Assembly (NCBI GenBank): GCA_015680685.1
Contig: MNCI01002812.1
Span: 592,595-656,594 of the forward strand
Length of the DNA: 64,000 nucleotides
Source: Gnetum montanum
Lineage: Eukaryota; Streptophyta; Gnetopsida; Gnetales; Gnetaceae
Reading direction: 5' to 3'
Positions within the stretch are counted from its first letter, which is position 1, and each line of letters opens with the position of its first letter. The position numbers and the translations under genes were made by a program. The notes beneath the pieces are model-generated. The model saw nothing but the letters and a program-made list of their open reading frames with translations. It made no database searches and had not been told where the DNA came from. Of this stretch, positions 21,236-33,684 are shown one piece after another.

Positions 21236-23097
21236 CGTGCCACTGAACGCTTTAGTTTTCCTGGTAGTAGCGGTCAACTTAAGACAGCTTTTTTGTCTTG
21301 CTTGGTGCAAACGCGTTTTCGCAAAGGCCTCTTTTACACCGTGATTATGCGAAACAGTTTTAAAACAAATGCCTTTGCCAGACTGACCTGGCAGCGCATT
21401 TTCAGCTGGATGTGTTTTTATTTTTATTTTTCCATGATGAGTTGAGAATTAGCTATAGACTTATAATCATAGAGGGTCATTATTTGGAGTGATTGGTGAA
21501 GTGCTTGTCATTCATGACCCTCTCGGACCATGTTTGGAAGAATGAACATAGTGAGTTCAAGTAATTGAACATCTAAATTGTCTAATAGATCTTACGTCTT
21601 TCGTTTAAGTTTTTAAATTGTGATGATGGTTGCATAAGTTTTTTAGTTTATAATGGCTTTACATCGTTATTTTCATCGCAATGGACACTTATTTTAGAGG
21701 ATAGCTTATAATACTTTAAATCTTTATTAATGATTTATTTTTAACTAAAATTAAAGAAACTTGAAAGTAATCAAAGAAGAAAGGCTCGTGTAATGTGAGT
21801 AGAGTAGGCTTAGTGGCTATTTTTAATTCCATGTTAAAGTTTTTGCTTCCATGTACTAGGAGCTATAATTGTTATTTGTTTAGTGAAGGGTCATAAAAGG
21901 TTATGTTGACATCTAAAGTCTAAAAAGGGAAACAATGGGCCAAAAGCCTTCATGAGAGGCCCATGCTAAAAGAGGAAGGATGATTTTGGAAAAAAGGAAA
22001 AAGAAAAAGAAACAAAGAAAAAGAAAAAGAATGAACCTCTCTCATTATAGATGTTAAACTTGAAGTGCATAAAGAATCTCTTTCCTTTCTTTATTTTGAG
22101 TGTTTTGTGCAAGCTGATGAGTGCTTCAACTCTTTTTACCATTTTGTTGGTGATAGGTGTGTGCTCTTTCCCCAATAGTTTCACAGAAAACTCATTTTAG
22201 GTGGTTGCTGGTCTTTGGTACTACCAAAGTTTTGTAACTTTATTTAAGTATTATTTTTTAGTTGGGGAATAAGGTTTGTTGTAAAACTATAGTTAAATAA
22301 TAAAACTTAAACAAAGATACTTCACAAGGAGCTTAAATTAGTACCAATTAATAAAAGCATAAATTTTTGCTAATCACACTCTTAAATAAATAGTATTCCA
22401 TTTGAAACCTTAGAAAATTAGAAGTTTTTTTATAAATGAAATTACTTAGTTCTTTGCATTGTATTCATCTAAATAAGAAAAGATGAATTTTTTGTCGAAA
22501 CACTAAAAATAATTCAAACCATCTGCTTATGATTTTCTTCTATAAATACATTGTAAGTAAATCAATAAATAGAGCTATGCTTTTAAAGATCTTTGAGAAA
22601 AATTGATTTGAGTTACAAGTTTTTTAGTGTTAAAAATAAGCCAAACTCATGGAAGAGTGGATACACAAATGGAGCTATTAGAGCAAGATTACTTCGATTT
22701 GCTTTAACCCTTCAAAACACACAAACTCTAGATAGTATGCAAGACACATTAATTGCTAGAAAATAAGCAAACTAGCTATCTTTTATTAAAACTGAAAGAA
22801 GTTTACAATACAATGGAACCACAATTCCACATAACAACAACACTCATACACTCAACAATATTGCAGAGCATTAGGCTCTACAACCAAGCACATGATCGAC
22901 CTCAATGTAAGGTATAATCAGTCTAGATCTCTTCCCCACACACATAGGACTAAGATCCAACATATATAAAAACTCACAATGATTAATATCACATACACAA
23001 CTGACAATAGAGATGCACACAACTCTCATGTAATCTCTCTCTCAACTCTACGCATTCTCTCATGCAAACATGATCAATGATGAAGTCTAAATAAGTT
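21236..23097. other. Host gene 3' side and intergenic spacer
   Basis: GC-richness fades out by about 21420, so the 3' untranslated region probably ends near there. I see no canonical AATAAA. Beyond it the DNA is AT-rich without genes. 22700-23095 has short runs of CA-rich text but no identified element. Confidence 0.45.
21985..22031 (+). repeat. GAAAAA-type microsatellite
   Basis: Purine run built from GAAAAA/GAAACA units, preceded by GGAAAAAAGG. Simple repeat. Confidence 0.8.
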
Positions 23098-23770
23098 GGC
23101 TATGTTGATGTAGCCCTATCTATGTATCCTTGGATGCATTGACACATATGCATCAATGCTGATCCTCCCTAATTCTATATAAATGTGCACACTAGTTGCA
23201 TTTTTTGCAAATTTGGTCATTCCTCTAGCAAAGCTCTTGTAGTTTTCTTCCTTTGAGTGCTTGCAACATGGATTGAATTGATTGTATGGAGTTTTATTTG
23301 AGTGCAAAATGAATTTGGACAATTTTGCATGATGGAAATAAAATCAAGATTTTTTCTCTCCATTGTAGCACTTGGATTAGCATTTAGTTTTCTTACAAGT
23401 GCCTTACTTTTACATGCACTTTACTATTCTACACTTAAGAATTTAACATTTTATTCTACATTAACATGAGTACAATCACTTTCAGCGTAATATACTAATG
23501 CTTGGTAATTCTAGTAGTGAATACTTGGTACACCCAATAGTAAATCCTTGGTAACCCAACTATGTTAGTATAAGTTCAAGATGTGTACGAAAAGTGGGAA
23601 TGGATACTTTATGTTTAGAATAGTTAACTTACCCTTGTTAATTAGTTTAAAGTTTAATATTTCAATTACTTCACCTCTTAATAGTTTTAAAGAAAAAAAA
23701 TTATAAATCCAAATATCTTACACCTTAATTACACTTAGCCATATGAAACACTAGTAAGCATGCACCTTAA
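23098..23770 (+). repeat. LTR relic related to Element 1 LTR, truncated
   Basis: It carries the same landmarks in the same order as Element 1 LTRs: GATGCATTGACACATATGCAT, TATA box TTCTATATAAA (23173-23183), AGCAAAGCTCTTGTAGTTTTC, and the later AATGCTTGGTAATTC and GATGTGTACGAAAAGTGGGA. Neither the TGATGA start nor the CTCATCA end is present, and no primer site follows, so this is an eroded solo or partial LTR. At its right end a 26-mer (ATATGAAACACTAGTAAGSATGCACC) is repeated at about 23741 and 23807. Confidence 0.75.
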
Positions 23771-25934
23771 TCACATTGTCAACAAGTTTTTCATATTCAA
23801 CAAATATGAAACACTAGTAAGGATGCACCTACTTGAGCTACCTGATGTGCTTTAGAATTAACTACAATGTGGTAATTTCCAAAACAAAGGCTTAAATTGT
23901 TGGCCTAGGCTATAGTTGTGGAATTGTAATGAGAGCCAGAATCATTGCTAATCCATAATGATAAACATTGTATTCCTTTGTCTTCATCTCATCAATTCAA
24001 AATTTCTTCCAGCCCTTAAATAGGGTTTGGTGCTATGATTGTGTTATTCAAAAGTGTGCTGTGATTTTCATGAAACCAGATCAATATGAAAGGTTTCGAT
24101 GCAATACAAGGGTCTATCTATGTGGGTACTACTTGTGCCTTTAGTAGATAAGCCCTTTATGATTATAATGCATCCAAGAAGAAGAAAAAACCTTTGAGAA
24201 TATGTACTTGCTTACCCAAATGGTGTTGTTGTGGTTACTATTGTTCAAGGAAGAAAAACAAAAAAAACTAAGTAGAAGGTTGAAAGGAAGTAGAAATCCG
24301 AACAAAACACCAAGGCTTCAACATTGATATTTAGTTTAGAGGGCATTGCAGAGAATGTCAAAGAAGAGGCTTAGACCAAGGATGTTGCTGGTTTGGTTTG
24401 ATTGTTTTTACCTTTTCCATTTTGCACTAGCTCACGACTTCTTTGTGCTATCTTAGCAAGAATTGATAGAGAGCTTACTACACGTTCATCCCACTACTAG
24501 CTTAATACACGTTATCTACATTTGATTTGAAGAGAGCCTACAATGTTTGGGGATCCTGGCCAAATAGTCAAGGGACAAATTGTTCAGAAGCCATGACAAA
24601 ATCTCAATAGTAGCAATGCCAAAACCTCAATCCTTCTAAGGTGCAATGATGTGAGATGCCTTCAGAGAAAGCAATAGCAGGGGTCGTTGAAGATCAAAGG
24701 GTCAATGCGAACATTTTAATATTTTCTTCATTACTTATGCAAATTTTTTATTTTTGTGCATTTGGGTATCTATTAGGATTGATGAGTGAGTTAGCTACAT
24801 AGTTTGGTATTCTCTCTTTCGCATTTTAATGTTTCATGGCTTTAACTACAATGAAAAATGTTTGCATTCATTTTTCGACTAGTTGCAATTTTTCAAGTGA
24901 TACTTTTTCCAGTTTTCTTACATTAAGCATGCATGATTTGTGCTTCAATTTGGAGCAATTAGAGGTTTGGGAGCTCCCAAATCTCTCTTTCTCATACAAG
25001 TTTATGTTAAAATCTATCATGCTTAAAGCTGCATAGAATTGAGGTCATCATTATGTATTACCTAGGGTTTAGGATTCAATTGTAGAGTATTTATTTTAAG
25101 TTTTACGTAATTAGGCAAAAATTTATGTGGAACATTGAATTTTTCTTGTATGTTTTGATGTTTACAGATGATAGTAAGAAACTAGGTAGTGTATATGTAA
25201 TTAAGTTTTAACACATTAGTAGTGGTGTAACCATAACTCCCTATAGATTGTAGCTCTTAAAATCTGACAAGGGTCATAATCTATTCTATGAAAGGACTTT
25301 GGATGGAACTAGAGGCAATGATCATGTTCTTGAACATTATAATGTGAGAAAGTATTCTATAGTAACTCAACATAAACCAACATGGAGGACATGCAACCTG
25401 TTGGTACAATAATAATGCTATATTTTTTTTGTACATTGGATATAAGTATTTTAAGAATATAATAATATTTTTTTCCTATTTATTATTTTTCAATAATAAA
25501 CTTTTATTATTATTAATGTAGTACCATGTAATTATGAATTTAGTTTTTGATTTTTTAAAAACTTAGCTATGCATGTTATGTAATTTCAATACTATTTAAT
25601 TGTTTTGAAGTTTAGAATCAATGAAAATGTGTTTTATGACCTAGAATTTTGTCAATCAATTATAAGTGATCAAAGTAATTTTGTGTTATTGTAAGATATT
25701 AATAACATGAAAATTTCTCTCTAGATTAGGGGAAATTTTTAAAACACATTATTCTATTACATATATAAAAAAACAAAGTTTGTTCGCTACAATATTATTG
25801 AGGAACCTTGTAGCATTTATTGAAATTTCCTATTTGCCTTAGGTTTGGGTTTAGGCTTAGGTTGATGGACCTAACATGTCTAATGTTAAGCATAATAAAC
25901 CTAGGAGTATTCATTGGTTTGGTAGTATCCATAG
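23771..25934. other. Intergenic DNA, no gene recognised
   Basis: AT-rich spacer, very AT-rich at 25420-25560. Short ORFs (24836-25036, 25820-26005) have no recognisable features. The last part ends in ACTAC, the target site of Element 5. Confidence 0.45.
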
Positions 25935-25939
25935 ACTAC

Positions 25940-26375
25940 TGGTTTAGGGACACCTCTTATGATCCCCTTGTTCTACCCTACATACTATGTGTCTTGTCGT
26001 GTTGATTTTTTTAAGAATGAGTCTTGGATATTTTGGCATGTTTCACAGTGTTTTTGGATCATTTTGATGAGTTTAGGAGGTTATAGGGTCTATGGGGACT
26101 TGTTTGGAGCCATTCAGAGCTTCCTGGTGTTAAAATGAGTAGTTTTGTTTTTGGCACCTACAGGATAGACGTCTCCCTAGAGACATCTCCCTTGAACTGT
26201 AGATGTCCCAAGTCTAGAGTAGACATCTACCAAAAATAGTAGACATCTCTTCTAAAAGGAGGGTTTTCATAGTCAACAACCTAGCAAAGCCAAAGATGAC
26301 CCAGACACATGGAGAAACTTCCAAAAATGCTTGTTCCAATTTGAGTAACAACTAAAGCAAGTTGGAAACAGCTAG
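25940..26375 (+). repeat. Element 5 5' LTR, first part
   Basis: Starts TGGTTTAGGGACACCTC, matching TGTAGGGACACCTC at 51245. It contains a cluster of AGACRTCT words (about 26165-26255). The last five bases GCTAG are the target site of Element 3. Confidence 0.85.
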
Positions 26376-26588
26376 TGATGAGCAACGAGGTATCCCTACA
26401 CTCAACCATATGAATATGAGCATCCACATATGATTTGGTCGAATTCCAAGGACTAAGTGCTTATGTGCCTTTGTGGAACAAGGATGGGTTGATCAATCAT
26501 TATCTTTCCAAGCTTACTTGTATAGCACGATTGTATGGTTAAGTAAACTTGAGGTACATGATTTTTATAGTTTTTATGTTTTTATATA
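26376..26588 (-). repeat. Element 3 3' LTR, outer part
   Basis: Starts (plus strand) TGATGAGCAACGAGGTATCC, the reverse of the LTR end. It breaks at TTTTTATATA, where Element 2 entered; the same text continues unbroken in the 5' LTR at 48350-48372 (TTTTTATGTCCTAGTTCTAC). Confidence 0.85.
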
Positions 26589-26652
26589 TGATGAGTGGCG
26601 AGATACCCCTACACTCAACCATACGAATATGAGCGTTACACGTGCGATCTGN
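26589..26652. other. Assembly join: 63-bp repeat of LTR end before an N
   Basis: 26589-26651 repeats 26653-26715 with one or two differences, and a single N sits between. This is what unmerged contig ends look like. It may be one LTR end shown twice. Confidence 0.8.
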
Positions 26653-27426
26653 TGATGAGTGGCAAGATACCCCTACACTCAACCATACGAATATGAGCGT
26701 TACACGTGCGATCTGGTCGAACTCCGCAGAATAAGTGCCTACATGCCTTATAGAACACTTAAGGTTAATTGTTCGTTGTCTTCCCAAACTTGTATTTGTC
26801 ATGGTGTATGGTTAAGTAAGCCTGAGGTATGTGATTTTTATATCTTTTATGTTTTATCGCCTATGCTAATGAGGTAAAGGGTGAAGAGACTAATTGACTA
26901 ACTTTAACTAACTAACTAAGCCTTAATTAACCTAGCATCAGCATCCATTCCCACTTACCATTCACACCCTGAACCAATGCAACCTGGGTTACCAAACGCT
27001 AGTCGTTGTTGGGATCACCAAGCGTAACGCACATGCTAGAAGCGGTCGTATTGAATGCACTTAACTACGGGAGAAGGGTTGAGAGAGAATTAACTAACTA
27101 ATAAAGCATTTAAATGGTAAAAAATAAATAATAGTAAATAAAATCCTAATTAGCTTAATCCATGCATTGTAAGGTTTATCCAAGAAGTTCGTCCTTATTT
27201 TCGTACACAAACTTGTGTTCAGGTACAATATTTGTTCGAATAAAGAATCGTTTACTTTGGAGCTCCTACTACGGGCACATGAAAATTATTCTATCTTTGG
27301 AGAGGAAAAACTACCATAGTTTCACTAACGGTCTAGGCCTAGATGTGGAAACAAGGGAGAGTCGCCTCTTATTTATAGATTTGGCGGTGCACTGCAATAT
27401 CGCGTACGCAATATATCAGCCCATCA
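26653..27426 (-). repeat. Element 2 3' LTR
   Basis: It is 774 bp and runs from TGATGAGTGG to CCCATCA on the plus strand. U3 (right end) has CGCGTACGC and ATATC palindromes. Apparent ORF at 27162-27437 is LTR sequence (the same text recurs at 33335) and is not a gene. Confidence 0.88.
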
Positions 27427-29384
27427 TACTCCCATGACTGAATAAAAACTCGTCCTTGAGTTCCTTACAAAATATTGGGAACGTATGGGATTATTGACTC
27501 AAATGGAACTAATGGTGAATGGGATGACATGTGAACAGATCATCATTACAAGACAAGACAAAACTGGTGTTCACGACAACAAGAGCGAACATTTATACAT
27601 TTGACATTAGGCCTTATTTGGAAGCTGAGAGAGAAGAGAAAAGAGAGAAGTTCGTTGCTGCCAACCCCAAGATTGTGCCTTTCGTTATCCATTTAGAAGC
27701 ATGCCATCACTCCTGTTCCTTGCATAACTACTTCAACACCGATCCATTCCAAGTGTTCCCTCCAGATCCAATTCGTTGTTGTATGATTGCCATATGCACA
27801 TACAACACAATCTTAAATTAGCAAGGGTAAATGAATCACAATGCAATTGATACCTTGCTTCGGTGTAAGGCCCATTGTTGTGACATGGCTGATACGGATC
27901 TAGAGATGTAGTATTGGTGGCTATTGAAGGTATAGGGGTTAGGAAAAAAATTGAAAAAATTGGACCAGGACCCCCATGACTGAGAGCAAACCTCCGGTAG
28001 TGATAGAATGGAGAAAATGAAAGGAATAAGCAGGATGAAGAAAAAGAGACAACTGTAACATTGATGAGATGGATGTCAAGATGGAAATGAACAAAATAGA
28101 GTTAAGTGCAAAATGTTAAGGGAAAGAATTTAACTAGTGTATCAAATAGGAATGTGAGTGGGTCCTCCCCAAAGCAAGCTCATGCCCTTAATGCCCTGAC
28201 AAACCCACATTCAAAGAGTTCGTAGGCTTTGGGAATGTCATTTGGAACAAGAGTTAAAGTCTTAACCACAAGAATTTACCAACAAGAAAAAAATGCCTCA
28301 ACCAAAATATACACTAATGATACAACTGACAATAAGGTGAACAATGGAGAGAAGGATGGAGAGAAGAGAATGGAATGGAATCCCAAGAACAAGGTGGTGT
28401 ATAGCCCCTTGTGTATTTCATGGTTAATGTGACTTAGTAGATCCCATTCCAAATCCGGCCTCAAACAAACCACATCCAGTGACTTCGCATTAACACATTC
28501 GGTTAATCCATCCATTTGAAGTAACAAGGATTCCTTCACCCAATAGCCACCACCATTCTGATGAAATGAAGGAGGAGAGAATGGGAAGCGAGAAGGGCCT
28601 TAGTTAGAGGGAACATGTTTATTTGAGTTCCATAACCAGTGCTTGTAGCCTAAGTGATTATTTCATCTAAGGGGTGTGCTTTGAATTCTCACTTTCTTAC
28701 TTTTTGCTTTTTTCTTGTTTTTGTTTTATTTTATGTGTTTATCAGTAAGAACCACACCATGTAAAGACTTTGTTTATTTTTATATGCTCAACTTCCCAAT
28801 GACTGAGTAACATCGAAATGGTAAGAAAAATCAAAAAGAAAACATCCAAGCACCCAAGAGAATGGCCAACACAAATGCATCAAGTTCCCTTGAACTCACA
28901 CCCTTTTCAATCCTTGAGTCCTTTCTTAGTTTGAGAAATGCCTAGTCATCGATTTGTTATAGTTCTTATTTGGAAAGGGAATGTATAGTTCCAAGCCAAG
29001 AGATACCATAGAGATTGTGGATGTATGGATGAAGTGGGCTCATTGCCTATCATATTAAAAGAACCATACCTTAGTATCAATATCATAACTTAAAGGTAAA
29101 AACCAAACATTAGCAGTCCATAGAAAATAGTTCATACCATCTTTAAGAACACTTATTAGGTGAAAAACTTAACAAAATGGATAAACACACACACACAAGA
29201 AATAAAAAAGTATAACGATGTAAAACAAAAACAAGAAAAGTTAAAGAACTTTGTAAAACAAAAATGTGTAAAACAAAAACGTGTACAAAAAATATGTGTA
29301 AAAAAAAAACGTGTAAAACAAAAATGTGTAAAAAAAAAACGTAAAAGAACCGAGGGCCTCGAATGATTAACATAGGTGGCCATC
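27427..29384 (-). other. Element 2 polypurine tract and untranslated tail
   Basis: The true polypurine tract is at 27427-27441 (minus: TCAGTCATGGGAGTA). A second copy lies at 27971-27983 and a third at 29385-29398. Between them is a noncoding tail shared with Elements 3 and 7, including AGTGGGTCCTCCCCAAAGC at 28157-28175. No gene is seen; small ORFs such as 28229-28432 are not conserved as protein. Confidence 0.7.
29254..29344. repeat. Tandem repeat, unit about GTGTAAAACAAAAAC
   Basis: About six units of 16-20 bp that vary in A-run length. A shorter counterpart is at 36085-36150 in Element 3. It causes false Phe- or Lys-rich ORFs on both strands. Confidence 0.85.
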
Positions 29385-29398
29385 TCTCCCATGACTGA

Positions 29399-30561
29399 AT
29401 TTCAAGGGAGAGATCCGAAATAATGAGCGTTTGTTTGAATTTCTTAAAAGTGTCCAACTTCTCCTAATTGATGTTTTCAAGTTAAGAGTTGGAAGTTGGC
29501 GACACTCATACTCCAATGTATCTATGCTTAGGTTGTGGGTGTAGGTTGTTCCCCCAGCTCGTTCCATGCATGTTGGGTTGCTCTCTTGATTAACTATCAA
29601 CCATGGGGTATTCTTGTGTCGTGTGGTTACTACATACAAGCACTTTTGTATGTTGACTTCCTGGGCACACCGGTTGCATGCAGGAGATGATGAACGTTCC
29701 TGCATGTCATCATCCTCTGAGTCATTGTATGCGATGCACAGAACTTTCTTTTTCTCAATCTTTCCATAAATGTTTACCTTTCAAGGAAATATCATGGATC
29801 CCTAGGCATGTGTCTATTGTACTTAGCCATGCCCTTCCCATTATAATTGAGAAGTCCCCTTCGTTGTTGTTGACTTCTATCACCAAGAAATTAGTTGGGT
29901 AGGACCAACCACACATAGTGGTAATGATGTTCTCCACCAATCCCAAGGGAATGATGATGGATTGGTCATCCAGCTCTAGTTGAATATTGCTCTTCTTGAG
30001 TTGGGGCAGGTTCCAGGCCTGATACATTTCTCATGAGATTAAGTTGACTTCGGAACCTGAGTCAAGAAGAGCCTTATGAGGTTCGTTCCCAGTGACTTGG
30101 ACGTAGATTAAGGGACTCCCAGGGTCAGATAGTTTCCTGGGAAGGTGACCTACCTTGATCCAGTTGGTAATAGTATGTGTTAACATAACCATATGCGTTG
30201 AGCTCAGATGTTGGTTTGAAGGGAGCTCCGAAGCCTTATCTATTAGAGGAGTGGTTGTGAACTTAACTGCTTGTCGTTGTGAGAGCTTGTTTGGGCTTTT
30301 GGTTCTGAAGAAAGGTCTTCTTTTCTTGCGGTTGTTAGAACAAACAGTGGGTTGAAGTTTTACAGCTCTCGTAGCATTACGTTGCTGCGGTTGAGTGGGG
30401 AGTTTCCCTTGCATTGTTGGAGTGGGTGGTATGGGAACTACTGGTGTAAGAGTGACAGATGGATTTAGAGGATGGTAGGCATGTGGAGTGTCTCCTGGAG
30501 GAGAACGAGTCCTAAAATACTCCTGAACTTGGTAGTGATGTTGTGGGGTTGCATGACCCAT
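29399..30561 (-). pseudogene. pol: Element 2 protease and truncated pol start
   Basis: The C-terminal part of the gag-protease polyprotein. KALLDSGSEVNLIS (about 30034-30073) keeps the full Asp-Ser-Gly catalytic triad. An in-frame TGA at 30031-30033 follows; a CGA codon there would restore the frame. The rest of the domain is open at 30027-29755 (MCGWSYPTNFLVI, FSIIMGRAWLSTIDTCLGI). The linker before RT (CNRCAQEVNIQKCLYVV, 29705-29367) then runs into the deletion point near 29431. Upstream, 30561-30074 holds the Pro/Thr-rich spacer with KKRRPFFRTKSPNKLSQ and MVMLTHTITNWIKVGHLPRK, conserved in the other elements. It has lost its function as a pol gene. Confidence 0.85.
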
Positions 30562-32679
30562 AGAGTCACTTAGAGAAACCAGCTACTGCACGTAGTAGCC
30601 ATATGGGTCTGGTTGCCGGTAAGGGTATTGTTGCCTAGGCGGTGGCATCCCCCATGATTGTGGGTGTTGCCACTACTGGTGTTGCCCAATGGGTTGTGAC
30701 AAAGTTCCATTTGGATAATATGTTAACGGTTGGTAAAATTGCCTCAGGTTACCTTGGGGATAAGGTAACCTTCGGGGTGCTTGTTGTTTGTTAAGACTCG
30801 AGGTGAGTGCATACACCTCGGACTCTTGCAGATGTGAGATTATTCATATTGGCAAATCTCACATTCACTATCATTGTCCATGTCAGAATCCATAACCTCA
30901 TCGGTGATGGTCATTTTTCCCTTATCCTTGTCATGTGCAGGGCCTGAATCTCTCCGTTTTTTCTTATCACGGTCACTACTTCGTTCCTCCTTAGATTCCT
31001 CTACGATTTTCAGGACAGTTTCAATTTTACTATCTAAGGAGCTCTATATTTGGTCTACCTTAGCTTCCACTTCTATTGTTAATTTTTGAAGTGACAAGGT
31101 TTTTCTATTCACCAACTCTTCAATTGGTGACTCATCCTCTTCATCACAGAATCTCACTTCCTTCTTTCGGAGGGAAGGATCACGATTGTACTCTTCCATG
31201 GTTTCTCTTTTTCGTGGCTCCCCTTCTTCTTTAGCTACTTGATCCAACAATCAATGAATTTCATGGGATCTAAGTTCAGATAATCTCCCTTGGGCATATG
31301 TCCCAAGGGTTCTCCTAGTCTCATGTCTTAGCCCATCTACGAGGTGGCGTAGTTGATCCCGTTTTGCATAACCATGGCCCGGGTAACAATGTAAAAATGC
31401 ATAATATCGGTCCATGGAAGCATCCAAGGGTTTGTGATTACCTTGCTTCCATCCTTGGATCTGCTTACGCAAGTTGAAAACTCTGGAGTACATTTGATAT
31501 TTTTCGTTGAACAATTCTAGCATCGTACTCCACCATCTAATGGATTTTGGTTCTAAGGATCGGTACCAGCTTTCCACTTCCTTGATGAGTGTCCTAGGGA
31601 ATAAATTTAACTTTTTCCACTTGTTTTCTATGTTCTGTAGGGCACAGGCTTCATGGAATTCCTGTAAGTGATTTTTTTGGATCAGCATTATATCCCCCCT
31701 TAAACCGTGGGATATTGTTCATGTCTAATCACTTGATCCAACTATCTTTTTGATGCCTTGTTGGTATTCTCATAGCCTCTATAATGTCTAACATACTTCA
31801 AGTTGCAAGTAGGGGTTCATCATGATCATCTCTCTCATGACGTCTATGATGCCTACGTGTTTCCCTACTTTCCCTTCTACCATGCCTAGACTCTCACAAC
31901 TCTCGACTCTCTCGTTGAGGTCTCTCATTTCGCTTATCCTTATCCTCTCCGTTATGCTCTTTATGACTGCATCTTGATGTGGAAGGAGAGGGTGAATGAT
32001 GTGATGAAGGAGAAGAAGAAGAAGAACCATCACAATGATGATGTTCCTTACCTTCTCTTCGATGGCTATGGCCCCAATCGTGATGACGATCAGAATGCCC
32101 ATCCTTGTCATGTGCCTTTGTTCCCTTAGTGAACAGTTGGCATTCACGGGGATTAGAACCAGGGTTGTGTATCGTGGAGTGTAGGTTCTAATACCCTACC
32201 TTCTCACTATTGTTAGAAGGGAAAACATCATTTGATGGAGAACCCGTTATAAGTGGTTTACCATCTCCAATTTCACTTAGGACGTGCGGGACCCCTTTGG
32301 CCTTCAACAATGTATGGTGGCTCTCCTGCCGTGAGTCCCTTAGACGTTGCGTTGCTGTGGGATGGTAATTCCTTATGTCATAACATTCTGCAATGTATTC
32401 AACATATAATTCTATCATGCCAATTCGTGTAAGGGCATGAAGGAGCATGTCAGGGACTGCCCGATCTAGAGGTAACACTATGTTACCTTGCAAGTCTCTC
32501 CAATGCAGTTGTTTATCCTGATGGAGGATAAAGGTAAAATCCGATATATACTCATCAGGATGGGTATATACCATTTAGTATTTTTGAGGAACTGGCGGTT
32601 GTTGGTTATGTGCTTGGTGCCGCCGACTGTCTCTAGTATGATCCCTAGGTGGTGAATTACTTTTGTTAGAAGAAGACAT
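30562..32679 (-). pseudogene. gag: Element 2 gag, broken
   Basis: ATG at 32679 gives MSSSNKSNSPPRD, then QKY-stop-MVYTHPDEYISDFTFIL; the stop is TAA where CAA is expected. The N-terminal block is open from 32574 to 32188. The capsid domain is open at 31688-31251 (IENKWKKLNLFPRTLIKE, WWSTMLELFNEKYQMYSR, GHGYAKRDQLRHLVDGL), a Retrotrans_gag-type domain. A Ser/His/Arg-rich spacer lies between them (about 31790-32150). The zinc knuckle near 30830-30885 reads CEICQYE then a stop, and the His and last Cys have been lost by a short deletion compared with Element 3 (CEICQYDHPKGCC). It therefore would not bind RNA normally. Confidence 0.85.
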
Positions 32680-32802
32680 TGTTTCTTATTCGGTGTGCTG
32701 ATTAATCATTATATAATTTTTTGTTTAGTTAACCCTAAGGTTCGTTAAGCTCCCAGTGATGTGGATAATTTCCTATGTTTTACTTAGTGCACAAACACTT
32801 AG

Positions 32803-32820
32803 TCCCCGACAACGGTGCCA
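32803..32820 (-). promoter_or_regulatory. Element 2 primer binding site (tRNA-Asp)
   Basis: Minus strand TGGCACCGTTGTCGGGGA, 16 of 18 identical to the tRNA-Asp complement. Both changes are transitions. It is next to the 5' LTR. Confidence 0.9.
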
Positions 32821-32821
32821 A

Positions 32822-33684
32822 TGATGAGTGGTGAGATACCCCTACACTCAACCATACGAATACGAGCGTTACACACGTGATCTGGTTGAACTTCGCAGAC
32901 TAAGTGCCTACATGCCTTATGGAACACTTAAGGTTAATTATTCGTTGTCTTCCCAAACTTACTTGTATTTGTCATGGTGCATGGTTAAGTAAGCCTGAGG
33001 TATGTGATTTTTATATCTTTTATGTTTTATCACCTATGCTAATGAGGTAAAGGGTGAAGAGACTAATTAACTAACTTTAACTAACTAACTAAGCCTTAAT
33101 TAACCTAGCATCAGCATCCATTCCCACTTACCATTCACACCCTGAATTAATGCAACCTTGGTTACCAAACACTAGTTGTTGCTGGGATCACCAAGCGTAA
33201 CGCACGTGCTGGAAGCAGTCGTACTGAATGCACTTAACTACGGGAGAAGGGTTGAGAGAGAATTGACTAACTAATAAAGCATTTAAATGGTAAAAAATAA
33301 ATAATAGTAAATAAAATCCTAATTATCTTAATCCATGCACTGCAAGGTTTATCTAAGAAGTTCATCTTTATTTCCGTATGCAAACTTGTGTTCAGGTACA
33401 ATATTTGCTCGAATAAAGAACCGTTCACTTTGGAGCTCCTACTGCGGGCACATGGAAATTATTCTATCTCTGGAGAGGAAAAATTGCCAGAGTTTCACTA
33501 ATGGTCTAGGCCTAGATGTGGAAATAAGGGAGGTCCACCTCTTATTTATAGATTTGGCGGTGCATTGCGATATTACGTATGTGATATTGCAGGGCAAGAC
33601 GCGATATTGCAGGGGATGCGATATCGTGGCGGACGCGATATCACGTACGCGATATCACAGCCCATGCGATATTGCATCCCATCA
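32822..33684 (-). repeat. Element 2 5' LTR
   Basis: It is 863 bp. Its U3 (33555-33680) is longer than that of its partner and carries an expanded set of GCGATATCGC-like palindromes. TATA region (minus) at about 33545, CTATAAATAAGAG. Confidence 0.9.

Larger units (their letters stand above)
26589..33684 (-). mobile_element. Element 2: pol-deleted Athila/Tat-type element inside Element 3
   Basis: Minus-strand element with gag and protease but without RT, RNase H and integrase. Flanking 5-mers are ATATA (26584-26588) and ATATC (33685-33689), 4 of 5 matching. The left LTR region includes an assembly join (N at 26652). Compared with Element 3, the sequence jumps from the post-integrase motif (about 29431) straight to the protease-RT linker (about 29440), equal to a loss of about 2.9 kb. 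LTRs look about 95 percent alike, so it is among the youngest inserts, although it could move only with help from another element. Confidence 0.9.

Noticed and set aside
27162-27437. Open frame of 91 codons, with a near twin at 33335-33718
   Set aside because: Both are inside LTRs of Element 2, so the similarity is LTR identity and not protein conservation.
29143-29457. Phe-rich frames and a Lys-rich frame on the other strand
   Set aside because: They come from a tandem A-rich repeat and have no counterpart in Element 3.
30874-31089. Plus-strand Ser/Leu-rich frame
   Set aside because: Antisense of gag in Element 2.
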